Source: CAVPRW01 sp046727435 [NCBI: bacterium] (lineage in GTDB: Bacteria; Tectomicrobia; Entotheonellia; J063). From it: a stretch of 8,034 nucleotides of DNA. A program made the position numbers and the translations under genes. Below, in pieces: positions 1-6,375 of the stretch. Numbering within the stretch: position 1 is the first letter of the stretch; the number at the start of each line of letters is the position of its first letter. The notes below the pieces were generated by a model. That model searched no databases. It was not told the DNA's origin and saw nothing but the letters and a program-made list of their open reading frames with translations. The stretch is taken from contig JBKPCR010000450.1 in the NCBI GenBank assembly GCA_046727435.1, positions 1 through 8,034 on the forward strand. Reading direction: 5' to 3'.

Positions 1-2
1 AC

Positions 3-1214
3 GGCCGCCCAATATGGACCCCAGCCGCCCGCATCTTCGCCTGCGCCGCCTTCACCCTGGCACTCAAGATCTCTGTCGGCGCCCGCAGAACTTGCTGGGT
101 ATGCGAATACATCCACGTTGTGGAGATACCGGGTTTGTTCAAGGATCCTGAGTACCTCGGCTGGCGCCACGAGCGGATCACCAGTCAGGCATACTTTGAC
201 TTCGTCGATCAGTTCGTGCAGGCGGTGAAGCAGGAACTTCCCGGAACATGTCTGCAATGGGAAGACTTCGCGACCCCACATGCTCGACCCATTCTTCAGC
301 GCTACCGCGATGCATTGCTCACCTTCAATGATGACATCCAGGGGACAGCGGCGGTCGCCCTGGGAGCGGTTCTGGGCGCCGTCAATGTGACCGGAGAACG
401 TTTGAAGGATCAGCAGATCGTCATGCTTGGAGCCGGTTCAGCCGGCATCGGCGTTGCCGATGGGTTGCGTGCGGCACTGCAAGGCGCAGGGCTCTCCGAA
501 CAGGAGGCACGGAGCCACTTCTGGGTCATTGACAAAGACGGGCTTCTACATGCGGGGCGAAACGACCTCAGCCCAGAACAGAGGGTCTACGCCCAGCCGG
601 AGGACCGTTTGTCTGGATGGCCTCGGACCTCCAATCGTCAGATAGGACTTGCCGATGTGATTGGAAAGATCGAGGCCACCGTCCTTATCGGTCTTTCAAC
701 GGTTGGTGGGGCTTTCTCGGAACCGATTGTTCCTGAAATGGCGCGCAAGACTCAGCGCCCAATCATCTTTCCACTGTCCAACCCGACCGACAAATCCGAA
801 GCGAAAGCCGACGATTTGATGCGATGGACAGATGGCCGTGCTCTGGTCGCGACGGGTTCACCGTTCGCCCCCGTCCGCTATGCCGGACGAACCATTCCCA
901 TAGCACAGTGCAACAACGTCTTCATCTTCCCAGCCATGGGACTGGGAGTGGTCGCGGCCGGCGCTTCCCGAGTAACCGATGCGATGATGCTGGCGGCGGC
1001 CGGAGCGCTCGCGGCAAATTCGCCCGCGCTCAAAGACTCTTCTGCGTCTCTGCTACCTCCTTTGACCGACATTCGGAGGGTGGCCGCGCAAATCGCGCTA
1101 GCAGTTGGTCTGGAGGCGCAAAAGAGCGGTCTCGCTCCCAAGCTTGCCGAGGATGAACTTCGTCGGCGAGTGATAGCAACGCAGTGGACCCCCGCCTACA
1201 CATCGGAAAAGTGA
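3..1214 (+). CDS. maeA: NAD(P)-dependent malic enzyme, 3' part (5' end outside window)
   Basis: Malic enzyme oxidatively decarboxylates L-malate to pyruvate, CO2 and NAD(P)H in the cytoplasm. Counting from the GTG at 120, the protein shows YLGWRHERI (residues 12-20), the metal-ligand segment QWEDF (E48, D49), FNDDIQGTAA (D72 a metal ligand in the family), the Rossmann nucleotide loop LGAGSAG (103-109), PLSNPT, ATGSPF and IAQCNNVFIFP, all in the order of the large (about 560 residue) MaeA/SfcA class. The N-terminal domain with the catalytic tyrosine and lysine is absent, so the GTG at 120 is not a believable start. The frame is open to the left edge, and TLALKISVGA at 54-83 vaguely recalls the family's TLP-x-x-LDVGT segment, but the residues between there and 120 fit poorly (see findings). 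The stop is TGA at 1212, followed at once by a hairpin. The choice of NAD over NADP cannot be read with certainty; the symbol is by resemblance to E. coli MaeA. Confidence 0.9.
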   Translation, partial: GRPIWTPAARIFACAAFTLALKISVGARRTCWVCEYIHVVEIPGLFKDPEYLGWRHERITSQAYFDFVDQFVQAVKQELPGTCLQWEDFATPHARPILQRYRDALLTFNDDIQGTAAVALGAVLGAVNVTGERLKDQQIVMLGAGSAGIGVADGLRAALQGAGLSEQEARSHFWVIDKDGLLHAGRNDLSPEQRVYAQPEDRLSGWPRTSNRQIGLADVIGKIEATVLIGLSTVGGAFSEPIVPEMARKTQRPIIFPLSNPTDKSEAKADDLMRWTDGRALVATGSPFAPVRYAGRTIPIAQCNNVFIFPAMGLGVVAAGASRVTDAMMLAAAGALAANSPALKDSSASLLPPLTDIRRVAAQIALAVGLEAQKSGLAPKLAEDELRRRVIATQWTPAYTSEK

Positions 1215-1250
1215 TCTCAAGGCTCGGGATAGGTGTCCCGAGCCTTGAGA
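1215..1250 (+). terminator. Perfect 15-bp hairpin after the malic enzyme stop, terminator-like
   Basis: Arms at 1215-1229 (TCTCAAGGCTCGGGA) and 1236-1250 pair without mismatch around a 6-nt loop (TAGGTG), and 1214/1251 adds one more A-T pair. The stem starts directly after the malic enzyme TGA, which is typical of an intrinsic terminator. No T-tract follows on the + strand (TAGCAAACGC), so termination efficiency is doubtful, and the hairpin may instead stabilise the mRNA 3' end or act as a T-less terminator. Confidence 0.65.
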
Positions 1251-1294
1251 TAGCAAACGCTATGAAAGTGTAGCCGTCAAGGAGAGGTCCAGAC

Positions 1295-1324
1295 GCGATC
1301 TGGCGCCCGGTGGCGCCAGATCGC
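1295..1324 (+). promoter_or_regulatory. Perfect 13-bp inverted repeat immediately upstream of the exchanger ribosome binding site
   Basis: Arms 1295-1307 (GCGATCTGGCGCC) and 1312-1324 pair perfectly around the 4-nt loop CGGT. The hairpin ends one base before the GGAGG at 1326-1330. It could be an RNA structure that positions or shields the ribosome binding site, a processing or stability element, or a dyad operator for a DNA-binding regulator. The sequence does not say which, and no alternative antiterminator pairing is obvious in the 120-nt leader. Confidence 0.5.
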
Positions 1325-1325
1325 T

Positions 1326-1330
1326 GGAGG
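1326..1330 (+). promoter_or_regulatory. Ribosome binding site that fixes the exchanger start at 1336
   Basis: GGAGG is a consensus Shine-Dalgarno core placed 5 nt before the ATG at 1336. The GTG at 1330 begins inside the same GGAGG and cannot be served by it, so the protein most likely begins MHALVATLRAYPE. Confidence 0.75.
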
Positions 1331-1335
1331 TGGCC

Positions 1336-3018
1336 ATGCACGCTCTCGTCGCCACCCTACGTGCATATCCCGAGATCGCCCTCTTTCTGACGCTAGCGCT
1401 CGGATTCTGGTTCGGCGCTCGCAGACTGGGCTCGTTCAGTCTGGGGTCCGTCACGAGCACGCTGATCGCCGGCCTCCTGGTCGGGCAGCTCCACATCCCG
1501 ATCGCTCCGCTCCTGCAGGTTACGTTCTTCATGATGTTCCTGTTCGCCGTCGGGTATGGCGTCGGCCCACAATTCTTTCGTGCGTTGAAGAAGGATGGAC
1601 TGCCGCAAGTGGTGTTTGCACTCATCGTCTGCGCCAGTGGCCTGCTGACGGCGTACGCGCTCGCCAAGGTGCTCGGGTATGACGCGGGCCTTGCGGCAGG
1701 TCTGCTCGCGGGCGGATACACGAACTCTGGAACGCTCGGCGTCGCGAGCGCAAACCTGCATCAGCTCGGCCTCGACCCCAGCCATACGGCAGCGATGGCC
1801 AGCCTGGCGGCGATCGCTTACGCCGTGACCTACCCGTTTGGAACCGCCGGGGCCGCCTGGTTCCTGGCGTCTCTCGGGCCGAAGCTCCTGGGGGTCGATC
1901 TCCCAGCGGCGTGCAAGGCGCTTGAGCGCGAGATGGGCGCTGGTTCCACCGAACCAGGTGTCGGGTCGGCCTATCAACCGGTGAGCGCACGGGCGTACCG
2001 GGTGGACAACCCCGATCTGGTCGGACGAAAGCCGCAAACGCTGGGGAGTCTCCTCGGCGATGCGATCGTCACACGCCAGCGCCAGGATGGCAAGATCCTC
2101 GCATCGGATGCGGGTGGCCTCATGCACAACGGCGACACGCTCATCATCGCCGGATCTCCCCAGGCGCTGTTGATGGCAGAAAAGACAGTTGGTCCAGAGG
2201 TGGACGACGCCGAGCTGATGACCTACCCGACCGAGCAGCTGGACATGGTCGTGACAAAAAAAGAAGCGGTGAACATGACCATTGGAGCGCTGGAGAGCGC
2301 TGAACTGGCGCGGTACGGCCGCCGGATCTTCCTGCGCCGACTCACGCGCGCGGGTTATGAGATCGAGCCAAGGCCGGATTTGAAAATTCAGCGTCAGGAC
2401 GTGTTGACGCTGCTTGGGGCGCGGAAGGATATCGAGGATGTGGCCCAGGTCCTCGGGTACGCCGATCGCGCCACATCCAGGTCGGACATTGCCTTCATGG
2501 CCGCGGGCATCGTCGTCGGCAGCCTCGGTGGCGCCATGACCATCCGTGTCGGCGGCATTCCGCTGAGCCTCAGTCCGAGTGTTGGGGCACTCCTGGCAGG
2601 CTTAGTCTTTGGCTATCTGCGTTCTGTCTATCGCACGTTTGGGCGCATTCCCGATCCCGCTCTATGGGTGTTCAACAACGTGGGCCTCAATGGGTTCATC
2701 GCCGTCGTCGGCCTGAATGCCGCCCCCGGCCTGGTCACAGGCCTCGAAACCTATGGGATCGGCCTGTTTCTGGCCGGTATCGTCGTGACGATGGTGCCGC
2801 TTGCCGTCGGCCTGTACGCTGGGAAGTACGTCTTCAAGTTCCATCCGGCCATCCTGCTCGGTGCCGTCGCCGGCGCCCGCACGACGACGGCCGCTCTGGG
2901 TGCCATACAAGAAGCCGCCAAGAGTCCGCTACCGGCCATCGGGTACACCATTCCCTATGCCGTCGGCCGGATTGTCCTGGCGGTCTGTGGGATCGTCATC
3001 GTGCTCCTCATGAAGTGA
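1336..3018 (+). CDS. aspT: Aspartate:alanine exchanger (AAEx) family antiporter, AspT/SucE-like
   Basis: This 560-residue inner-membrane protein has the AAEx architecture: an N-terminal block of hydrophobic helices (about residues 10-185), a soluble middle with two regulatory TrkA-C/RCK-C-like segments (about 205-375, including NPDLVGRKPQTLG and NGDTLIIAG), and a second block of helices to the end. Paired glycine-rich signatures of the family are visible: GGYTNSGTLG from residue 126 and GARTTTAALG from residue 513, the latter followed by PAIGYTIPYAVGRI. Known members exchange aspartate for alanine (Tetragenococcus AspT) or export succinate (Corynebacterium SucE1). The substrate here is not known; neighbouring malic enzyme and fumarase favour a C4-dicarboxylate or aspartate. 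The length matches the family (about 540-560) and the reading frame is intact. It has its own strong ribosome binding site and lies 121 nt after malic enzyme, behind two hairpins. The symbol is by family only. Confidence 0.85.
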   Translation: MHALVATLRAYPEIALFLTLALGFWFGARRLGSFSLGSVTSTLIAGLLVGQLHIPIAPLLQVTFFMMFLFAVGYGVGPQFFRALKKDGLPQVVFALIVCASGLLTAYALAKVLGYDAGLAAGLLAGGYTNSGTLGVASANLHQLGLDPSHTAAMASLAAIAYAVTYPFGTAGAAWFLASLGPKLLGVDLPAACKALEREMGAGSTEPGVGSAYQPVSARAYRVDNPDLVGRKPQTLGSLLGDAIVTRQRQDGKILASDAGGLMHNGDTLIIAGSPQALLMAEKTVGPEVDDAELMTYPTEQLDMVVTKKEAVNMTIGALESAELARYGRRIFLRRLTRAGYEIEPRPDLKIQRQDVLTLLGARKDIEDVAQVLGYADRATSRSDIAFMAAGIVVGSLGGAMTIRVGGIPLSLSPSVGALLAGLVFGYLRSVYRTFGRIPDPALWVFNNVGLNGFIAVVGLNAAPGLVTGLETYGIGLFLAGIVVTMVPLAVGLYAGKYVFKFHPAILLGAVAGARTTTAALGAIQEAAKSPLPAIGYTIPYAVGRIVLAVCGIVIVLLMK

Positions 3019-3090
3019 GCACAACGGACATGAACCTATGCGCCGACATCTTCGCGGTCGCGCGGAAGCGAAGCCAGGCGTCTTGTTTTC

Positions 3091-3192
3091 TTGCCTCCTT
3101 TGACTGACCTTAGGAGGGTGGCCGCGCAAATCGCAGTAGCGGTTAGCTTGACGGCGCGAAAAGAAGGACCGCTCGCGTCACTGGTTTATTAG
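3091..3192 (+). pseudogene. Relic of a second malic enzyme C-terminus
   Basis: Read in frame from 3091, the sequence gives LPPLTDLRRVAAQIAVAV and then runs to a TAG at 3190. The C-terminal part of the upstream malic enzyme reads LPPLTDIRRVAAQIALAV (1053-1106); I count 16 of 18 residues and 46 of 54 bases identical by eye. Similarity then fades but a comparable basic tail (TARKEGP against EAQKSGL) follows. Nothing else of a malic enzyme is present: the frame has a TGA at 3031, 13 nt after the exchanger stop. This is therefore a fragment, not a gene. The divergence, including synonymous changes, suggests a paralogue or old duplicate rather than a recent copy. It lies in the same orientation as the intact copy, on the far side of the exchanger gene. 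Confidence 0.75.
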
Positions 3193-3499
3193 TGCTTGTT
3201 GCGAGTGTCTCCGCTTGGGCGCAAACCCTGCAGGAGACTACGCGTTGCTCCAGCGCAGGCTCGACCTATCGCGCTGGCATTCCACCTTTCGGGAGTCCTC
3301 TCGAAGGGCGTCGTTCTGGCCGCTGCCTGTCCGTGCGCCACCGCGAGCCCATGCTTGCCTCGACTTATCGCAGCGACAAGCAGCCAACTACTGCGGCCGT
3401 GGTTGTCAGCAACATCGCTGGCGGCCTGACGAATGGCGTTGTTGCCATACATCGTAGAAAGAATCTGGGACTGAAGTACCTCTCCGTGAGAGGGAGCAC
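3193..3499 (+). other. Spacer of about 300 nt with no recognisable gene
   Basis: Nothing in this stretch can be assigned. One frame is open from 3147 to 3503 and carries a signal-peptide-like run (GLLVLVASVSAWAQ, about 3183-3224), but it has no start codon ahead of the hydrophobic stretch and its remainder, rich in Arg and Ser, resembles no family I know. The reverse strand is also open (3189-3452) with equally nondescript content. The region looks like eroded former coding DNA bounded by the malic enzyme relic on the left and the broken exporter gene on the right. Confidence 0.5.
3479..3493 (+). promoter_or_regulatory. Small hairpin overlapping the ThrE-like ribosome binding site
   Basis: CCTCTC (3479-3484) and GAGAGG (3488-3493) form a 6-bp stem with loop CGT. 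The right arm belongs to the purine-rich GAGAGGGAG (3488-3496) that would serve the ATG at 3500, so the ribosome binding site could be partly masked. The stem is short and may be chance. Confidence 0.3.
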
Positions 3500-4742
3500 A
3501 TGACGCCTGAGGAGCGAGCCAAACTGGTTCTTGCCTTTGCCCGAGTTCTGTTCGTCAATGGCCAATCCACAGAGCAGACGGTGGCCCTAGCCGAACGGCT
3601 GGGCGACAGGTTGGGGCTGCGCGCCGAGATCCTGCCGCGGTGGGGAGAATTGTAACTTCAGGCGGAGGACGGGGACGCCATACTGATCTCCGAATTGGCG
3701 GCGAATCCTATGGGTGTGGACATGGGTCGCGTGGCTTCGGCAATGAGAGCAATGGAGGATCTCAGCACCGGCGGGCTCGCGCCAATAGCCGCCAAGGAGA
3801 CGATCGAAGCGATATCACAGGCGCCGCCAGCGCCGACATGGTTGTTCACGCTTGCGGCCGGGGCGGGCGCTGTGGCGTTGGCGGTCATCTTCGGCCTCCA
3901 ACATCTGGGCGCAGCGGCCCTCGTATTGGTGAGCCGAGCAGCCGGCGCAGTTCTGCGCCGCAGCCTGGCGCAATTCAGCGCAAACATCTTCCTGCAACCA
4001 TTCTGCGCGGCGTTCGTAGCCGGCATTATCGGCGGGCTGGCGGCTCGGTACCAGTTGAGCTCGCCATTGCGCCTTGTGGCTGTCTGCCCATGCATGATTT
4101 TGGTGCCTGGGCTCTCATGTGCTGAATGCTGCATTGGATCTGCTGAGGGGCTGCGTCCATCTGGGCGCCGCTCGCCTGATCTATGCGGGACTTGTGATTG
4201 TGGCAATCTCGATGGGACTGCCGCTTGGTCTTAGCCTTCTGGGCGTTTCCTTGCCGGTGGAGCAAGCGGGCAGGAGCGTGCCCCTGTGGAGCGACATCAT
4301 TGCCGCCGGCGTGGCTGTCGCTTGCTTCAGCGTCTTCTTCTCGACTCCGTTGCAGATACTGACTTGGCCGGTAGCAGTCGGCATGCTGGCTCATGCTCTA
4401 AGGTGGATGGCGCTTACCGTGCTTGGATCAAGCGTCGCGACCGGCGCCTTTGTCGCCTGTTTCACCGTCGGCCTAATCCTCGCGCCAGTTTCGCGCCGCT
4501 GGCACATGCCGTTTGCCGCCATCGGCTTCGCCTCCGTGGTGTCGATGATGCCCGGTGTGTACCTGTTCAGGATGGCCAGCGGCCTTGTGCAGCTTGCCAA
4601 CGGCCCACAGAGGACGCTGGACTTGATGAGCACGACAATCGCCGACGGGTCGACCGCAATCCTTATTATTTTGGCGATGAGCTTCGGCCTCATCGTTCCG
4701 AAGATGGCCATCGATTGGCTAAGCCAGAGATCGACGGGGTGA
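3500..4742 (+). pseudogene. Threonine/serine exporter family (ThrE-like, DUF1212) membrane protein, broken by a TAA and a frameshift
   Basis: Joined across two lesions the product would be about 413 residues, the normal size for fused ThrE-N/ThrE-C proteins, which export threonine and serine in Corynebacterium; the substrate here is unknown. The soluble N-terminus (MTPEERAKLVLAF, then VNGQSTEQTV and LPRWGEL) stops at TAA 3653-3655 (codon 52), and the same frame continues (LQAEDGDAILISEL, then NPMGVDMGRVA) to the helices beginning WLFTLAAG. At about 4113 one extra base moves the frame: removing the T at 4113 turns GLSCAEC into [14 protein letters not shown], after which [43 protein letters not shown] and FGLIVPK follow to TGA at 4740. 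Open pieces are 3500-3655, 3656 to about 4112, and about 4116-4742. Several hydrophobic helices, about ten in all, are recognisable. With a nonsense codon and a frameshift the gene is probably dead unless both are sequence errors. Confidence 0.82.
3653..3655 (+). other. In-frame ochre codon (TAA) inside the ThrE-like gene
   Basis: The TAA sits between WGEL and LQAEDGD with the frame unchanged on both sides, so it is a substitution and not an indel. It would arise from CAA (Gln) by one C-to-T transition, though other ancestors are possible. Confidence 0.8.
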
Positions 4743-4875
4743 TTTCTTGAAACAGTGAACGCCCGTACGCAATGTCAATTACGTGACCGAGTGGATCGTA
4801 GTTCAGGTTTTGCGGAAGACTAACAGTGGAAACATAAGTGACGGACACTACTACTACTAAAGGAGTTCAAGTATC
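4743..4875 (+). promoter_or_regulatory. 133-nt intergenic leader of fumarase, possible weak promoter
   Basis: This gap is more AT-rich than the surrounding genes and is the best place for a fumarase promoter. The most promoter-like pair is TTGCGG (4810-4815) and CATAAG (4833-4838) with a 17-nt spacer, but the match to a sigma-70 promoter is only partial. Four tandem ACT triplets (4847-4858) lie just before the ribosome binding site. No terminator-like hairpin separates it from the ThrE-like gene. Confidence 0.25.
4859..4865 (+). promoter_or_regulatory. Ribosome binding site of fumarase
   Basis: AAAGGAG lies 10 nt before the ATG at 4876 and supports that start, which gives the N-terminus [38 protein letters not shown] sequence expected near the beginning of class II fumarases. 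Confidence 0.7.
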
Positions 4876-6300
4876 ATGACTCTCACGATTACCAATCAGT
4901 TCCGTGTCGAAGAGGATGCTTTAGGAGACGTGCAGGTTCCGGCCGATCATTTGTGGGGGGCCCAGACCCAGCGGTCTCACCTCAACTTCCCCATCGGGGT
5001 CGAGCGTTTCCGCTGGGGCCGCCCGGTCATCCGGGCGCTCGGCATCCTGAAGAAATGTGCGGCCCTGGCCAACGGGGAACTGGGCCAGCTTCCTCAGGAA
5101 AAAGTCGATCTGATCGTGCGTGCCGCCCAGGAGGTGATTGACGGCCGTTGGGACGGTGAGTTTCCGTTGGTCGTGTTTCAGACAGGTTCTGGCACGCAGA
5201 CCAACATGAACGCGAATGAGGTGATTGCCAATCGCGCGATTCAACTGGCCGGCGGCGTGGTTGGCTCGAAGAAGCCAGTGCATCCCAACGACGATGTGAA
5301 TCACAGCCAATCCTCGAACGATACGTTTCCCACCGCCATGCACATCGCCACCGTCGAGGCCATCGAGCATGCGCTAATGCCTGCTGTGGGCGGCCTCCGC
5401 GACGTCCTCGACGCGAAGGCACGGATATATCGCGACGTGGTCATGGTAGGGCGGACGCATCTTCAGGACGCGACGCCGCTGACCCTCGGCCAGATGATCT
5501 CGGGTTGGGTGGCGTAGCTCGACCAGGCACTCGACAGCATTCGCCAAGCGCTCCCAGGGGTGTACGCGCTGGCAATCGGCGGCACGGCAGTCGGCACGGG
5601 GCTCAACGCGGATCCACGGTTTGGCGAGGTGGCCGCCCGGCGCATCCCGGAGGAAACCGGCAAGCCGTTTGTTTCAGCTCCCAATAAGTTCGCGGCGCTC
5701 TCGGCGCATGATGGCATGGTGGGCGTAAGCGGAACGCTTCCCACGCTTGCAGGCGCGCTCATGAAGATTGGCAACGACGTACGTTGGTACGCCTGTGGTC
5801 CGCGGGCCGGGTTTGGCGAACTCAAAATTCCGGAGAACGAACCCGGCTCCTCCATCATGCCGGGAAAGATCAACCCGACGCAGTGCGAGGCGCTCACGAT
5901 GGTCGCGGTCCAGGTGTTCGGCAACGACCATGCTGTGGCCTTTGCGGGCTCGCAGGGTAACTTTCAACTGAATGCCTACAAGCCCGTCATCCTGCATAAC
6001 GTTCTCGTGTCGATCGAACTCCTCGCCGATGCCTGCCGCTCCTTCTCCGAGCGCTGCGCCACGGGCATTCAGCCGAACGAAAAACGGATCAAGGAGCATC
6101 TCGACCATTCGCTCATGCTGGTCACCGCCCTCAATCCGCACATTGGATATGAGAAGGCGGCCAAGATCTCGCTCACCGCCTACCGGGAGGACATCAGTCT
6201 CCGCGAGGCGGCTCTCAAACTTGGTTTTCTCACGGCGGAGCAGTTTGATTCATGGGTGCGCCCACAGGACATGACTCATCCGCTGGCAGAAAGTCTGTGA
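4876..6300 (+). pseudogene. fumC: Class II fumarate hydratase, full length but interrupted by an in-frame TAG
   Basis: Class II fumarase interconverts fumarate and malate in the TCA cycle as a cytoplasmic homotetramer without iron-sulfur clusters. The combined frame spans 474 codons, against 467 for E. coli FumC. Family landmarks are all present: GSGTQTNMN (residues 104-112, T107 in the active site), [24 protein letters not shown] (catalytic-site H195), APNKF, and the signature loop [13 protein letters not shown] (from G324). The frame reads GWVA, then TAG at 5515-5517 (codon 214), then [14 protein letters not shown] in the same frame, ending TGA at 6298. The stop separates H195 from the mobile serine loop, so a product ending at 213 residues would lack an active site. 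The later in-frame GTG at 5560 has no good ribosome binding site. One C-to-T change from CAG would explain it. It may be a recent pseudogene, a sequence error, or a gene needing suppression. It lies 75 nt before poxB. Confidence 0.9.
5515..5517 (+). other. In-frame amber codon (TAG) inside the fumarase gene
   Basis: Both sides of the TAG translate to strongly conserved fumarase sequence in one frame (QMISGWVA before, [10 protein letters not shown] after), so exactly one codon is affected. Gln is a plausible ancestral residue at this point of the family. Confidence 0.9.
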
Positions 6301-6359
6301 GCGTTCATTTTCGTGCGTTGTTTCCCTCGCGAGTGAGCTCAACCGTGGCGGCATTGCAG

Positions 6360-6367
6360 AAAGGAAA
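6360..6367 (+). promoter_or_regulatory. Ribosome binding site of poxB
   Basis: AAAGGAAA has its AGGA core at 6362-6365, 10 nt before the ATG at 6376. This supports the start [19 protein letters not shown], which aligns with the beginning of E. coli PoxB. Confidence 0.6.
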
Positions 6368-6375
6368 TCATACAC

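Noticed and set aside
1262-1273. Mini reading frame ATG-AAA-GTG-TAG in the exchanger leader, followed by AAGGAGAG at 1279
   Set aside because: Three codons carry no recognisable leader-peptide pattern, and the AAGGAGAG has no start codon at usable spacing.
1393-2127. Long open frame of 244 codons on the reverse strand opposite the exchanger gene
   Set aside because: It lies antisense to a well-recognised transporter, its translation is charged and Arg/Glu-rich without family features, and such antisense frames are common in GC-rich genes.
3192-3503. 103-codon forward frame starting GTG at 3192 as a hypothetical protein
   Set aside because: The start lies inside a hydrophobic run, no ribosome binding site precedes it, and the composition looks like non-coding or eroded DNA.
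4847-4858. Four tandem ACT triplets before the fumarase ribosome binding site
   Set aside because: Too short to call a functional repeat; noted only as a local oddity of the leader.
5560-6300. Second half of fumarase as a separately translated gene starting at GTG 5560
   Set aside because: The GTG lies within continuous fumarase homology (GVYALAIGG), there is no convincing ribosome binding site, and homology begins upstream directly after the TAG.
6301-6375. Possible terminator or promoter between fumarase and poxB
   Set aside because: Only a short CTCGCGAG palindrome (6327-6334) is visible and no convincing promoter boxes; nothing supportable apart from the poxB ribosome binding site.
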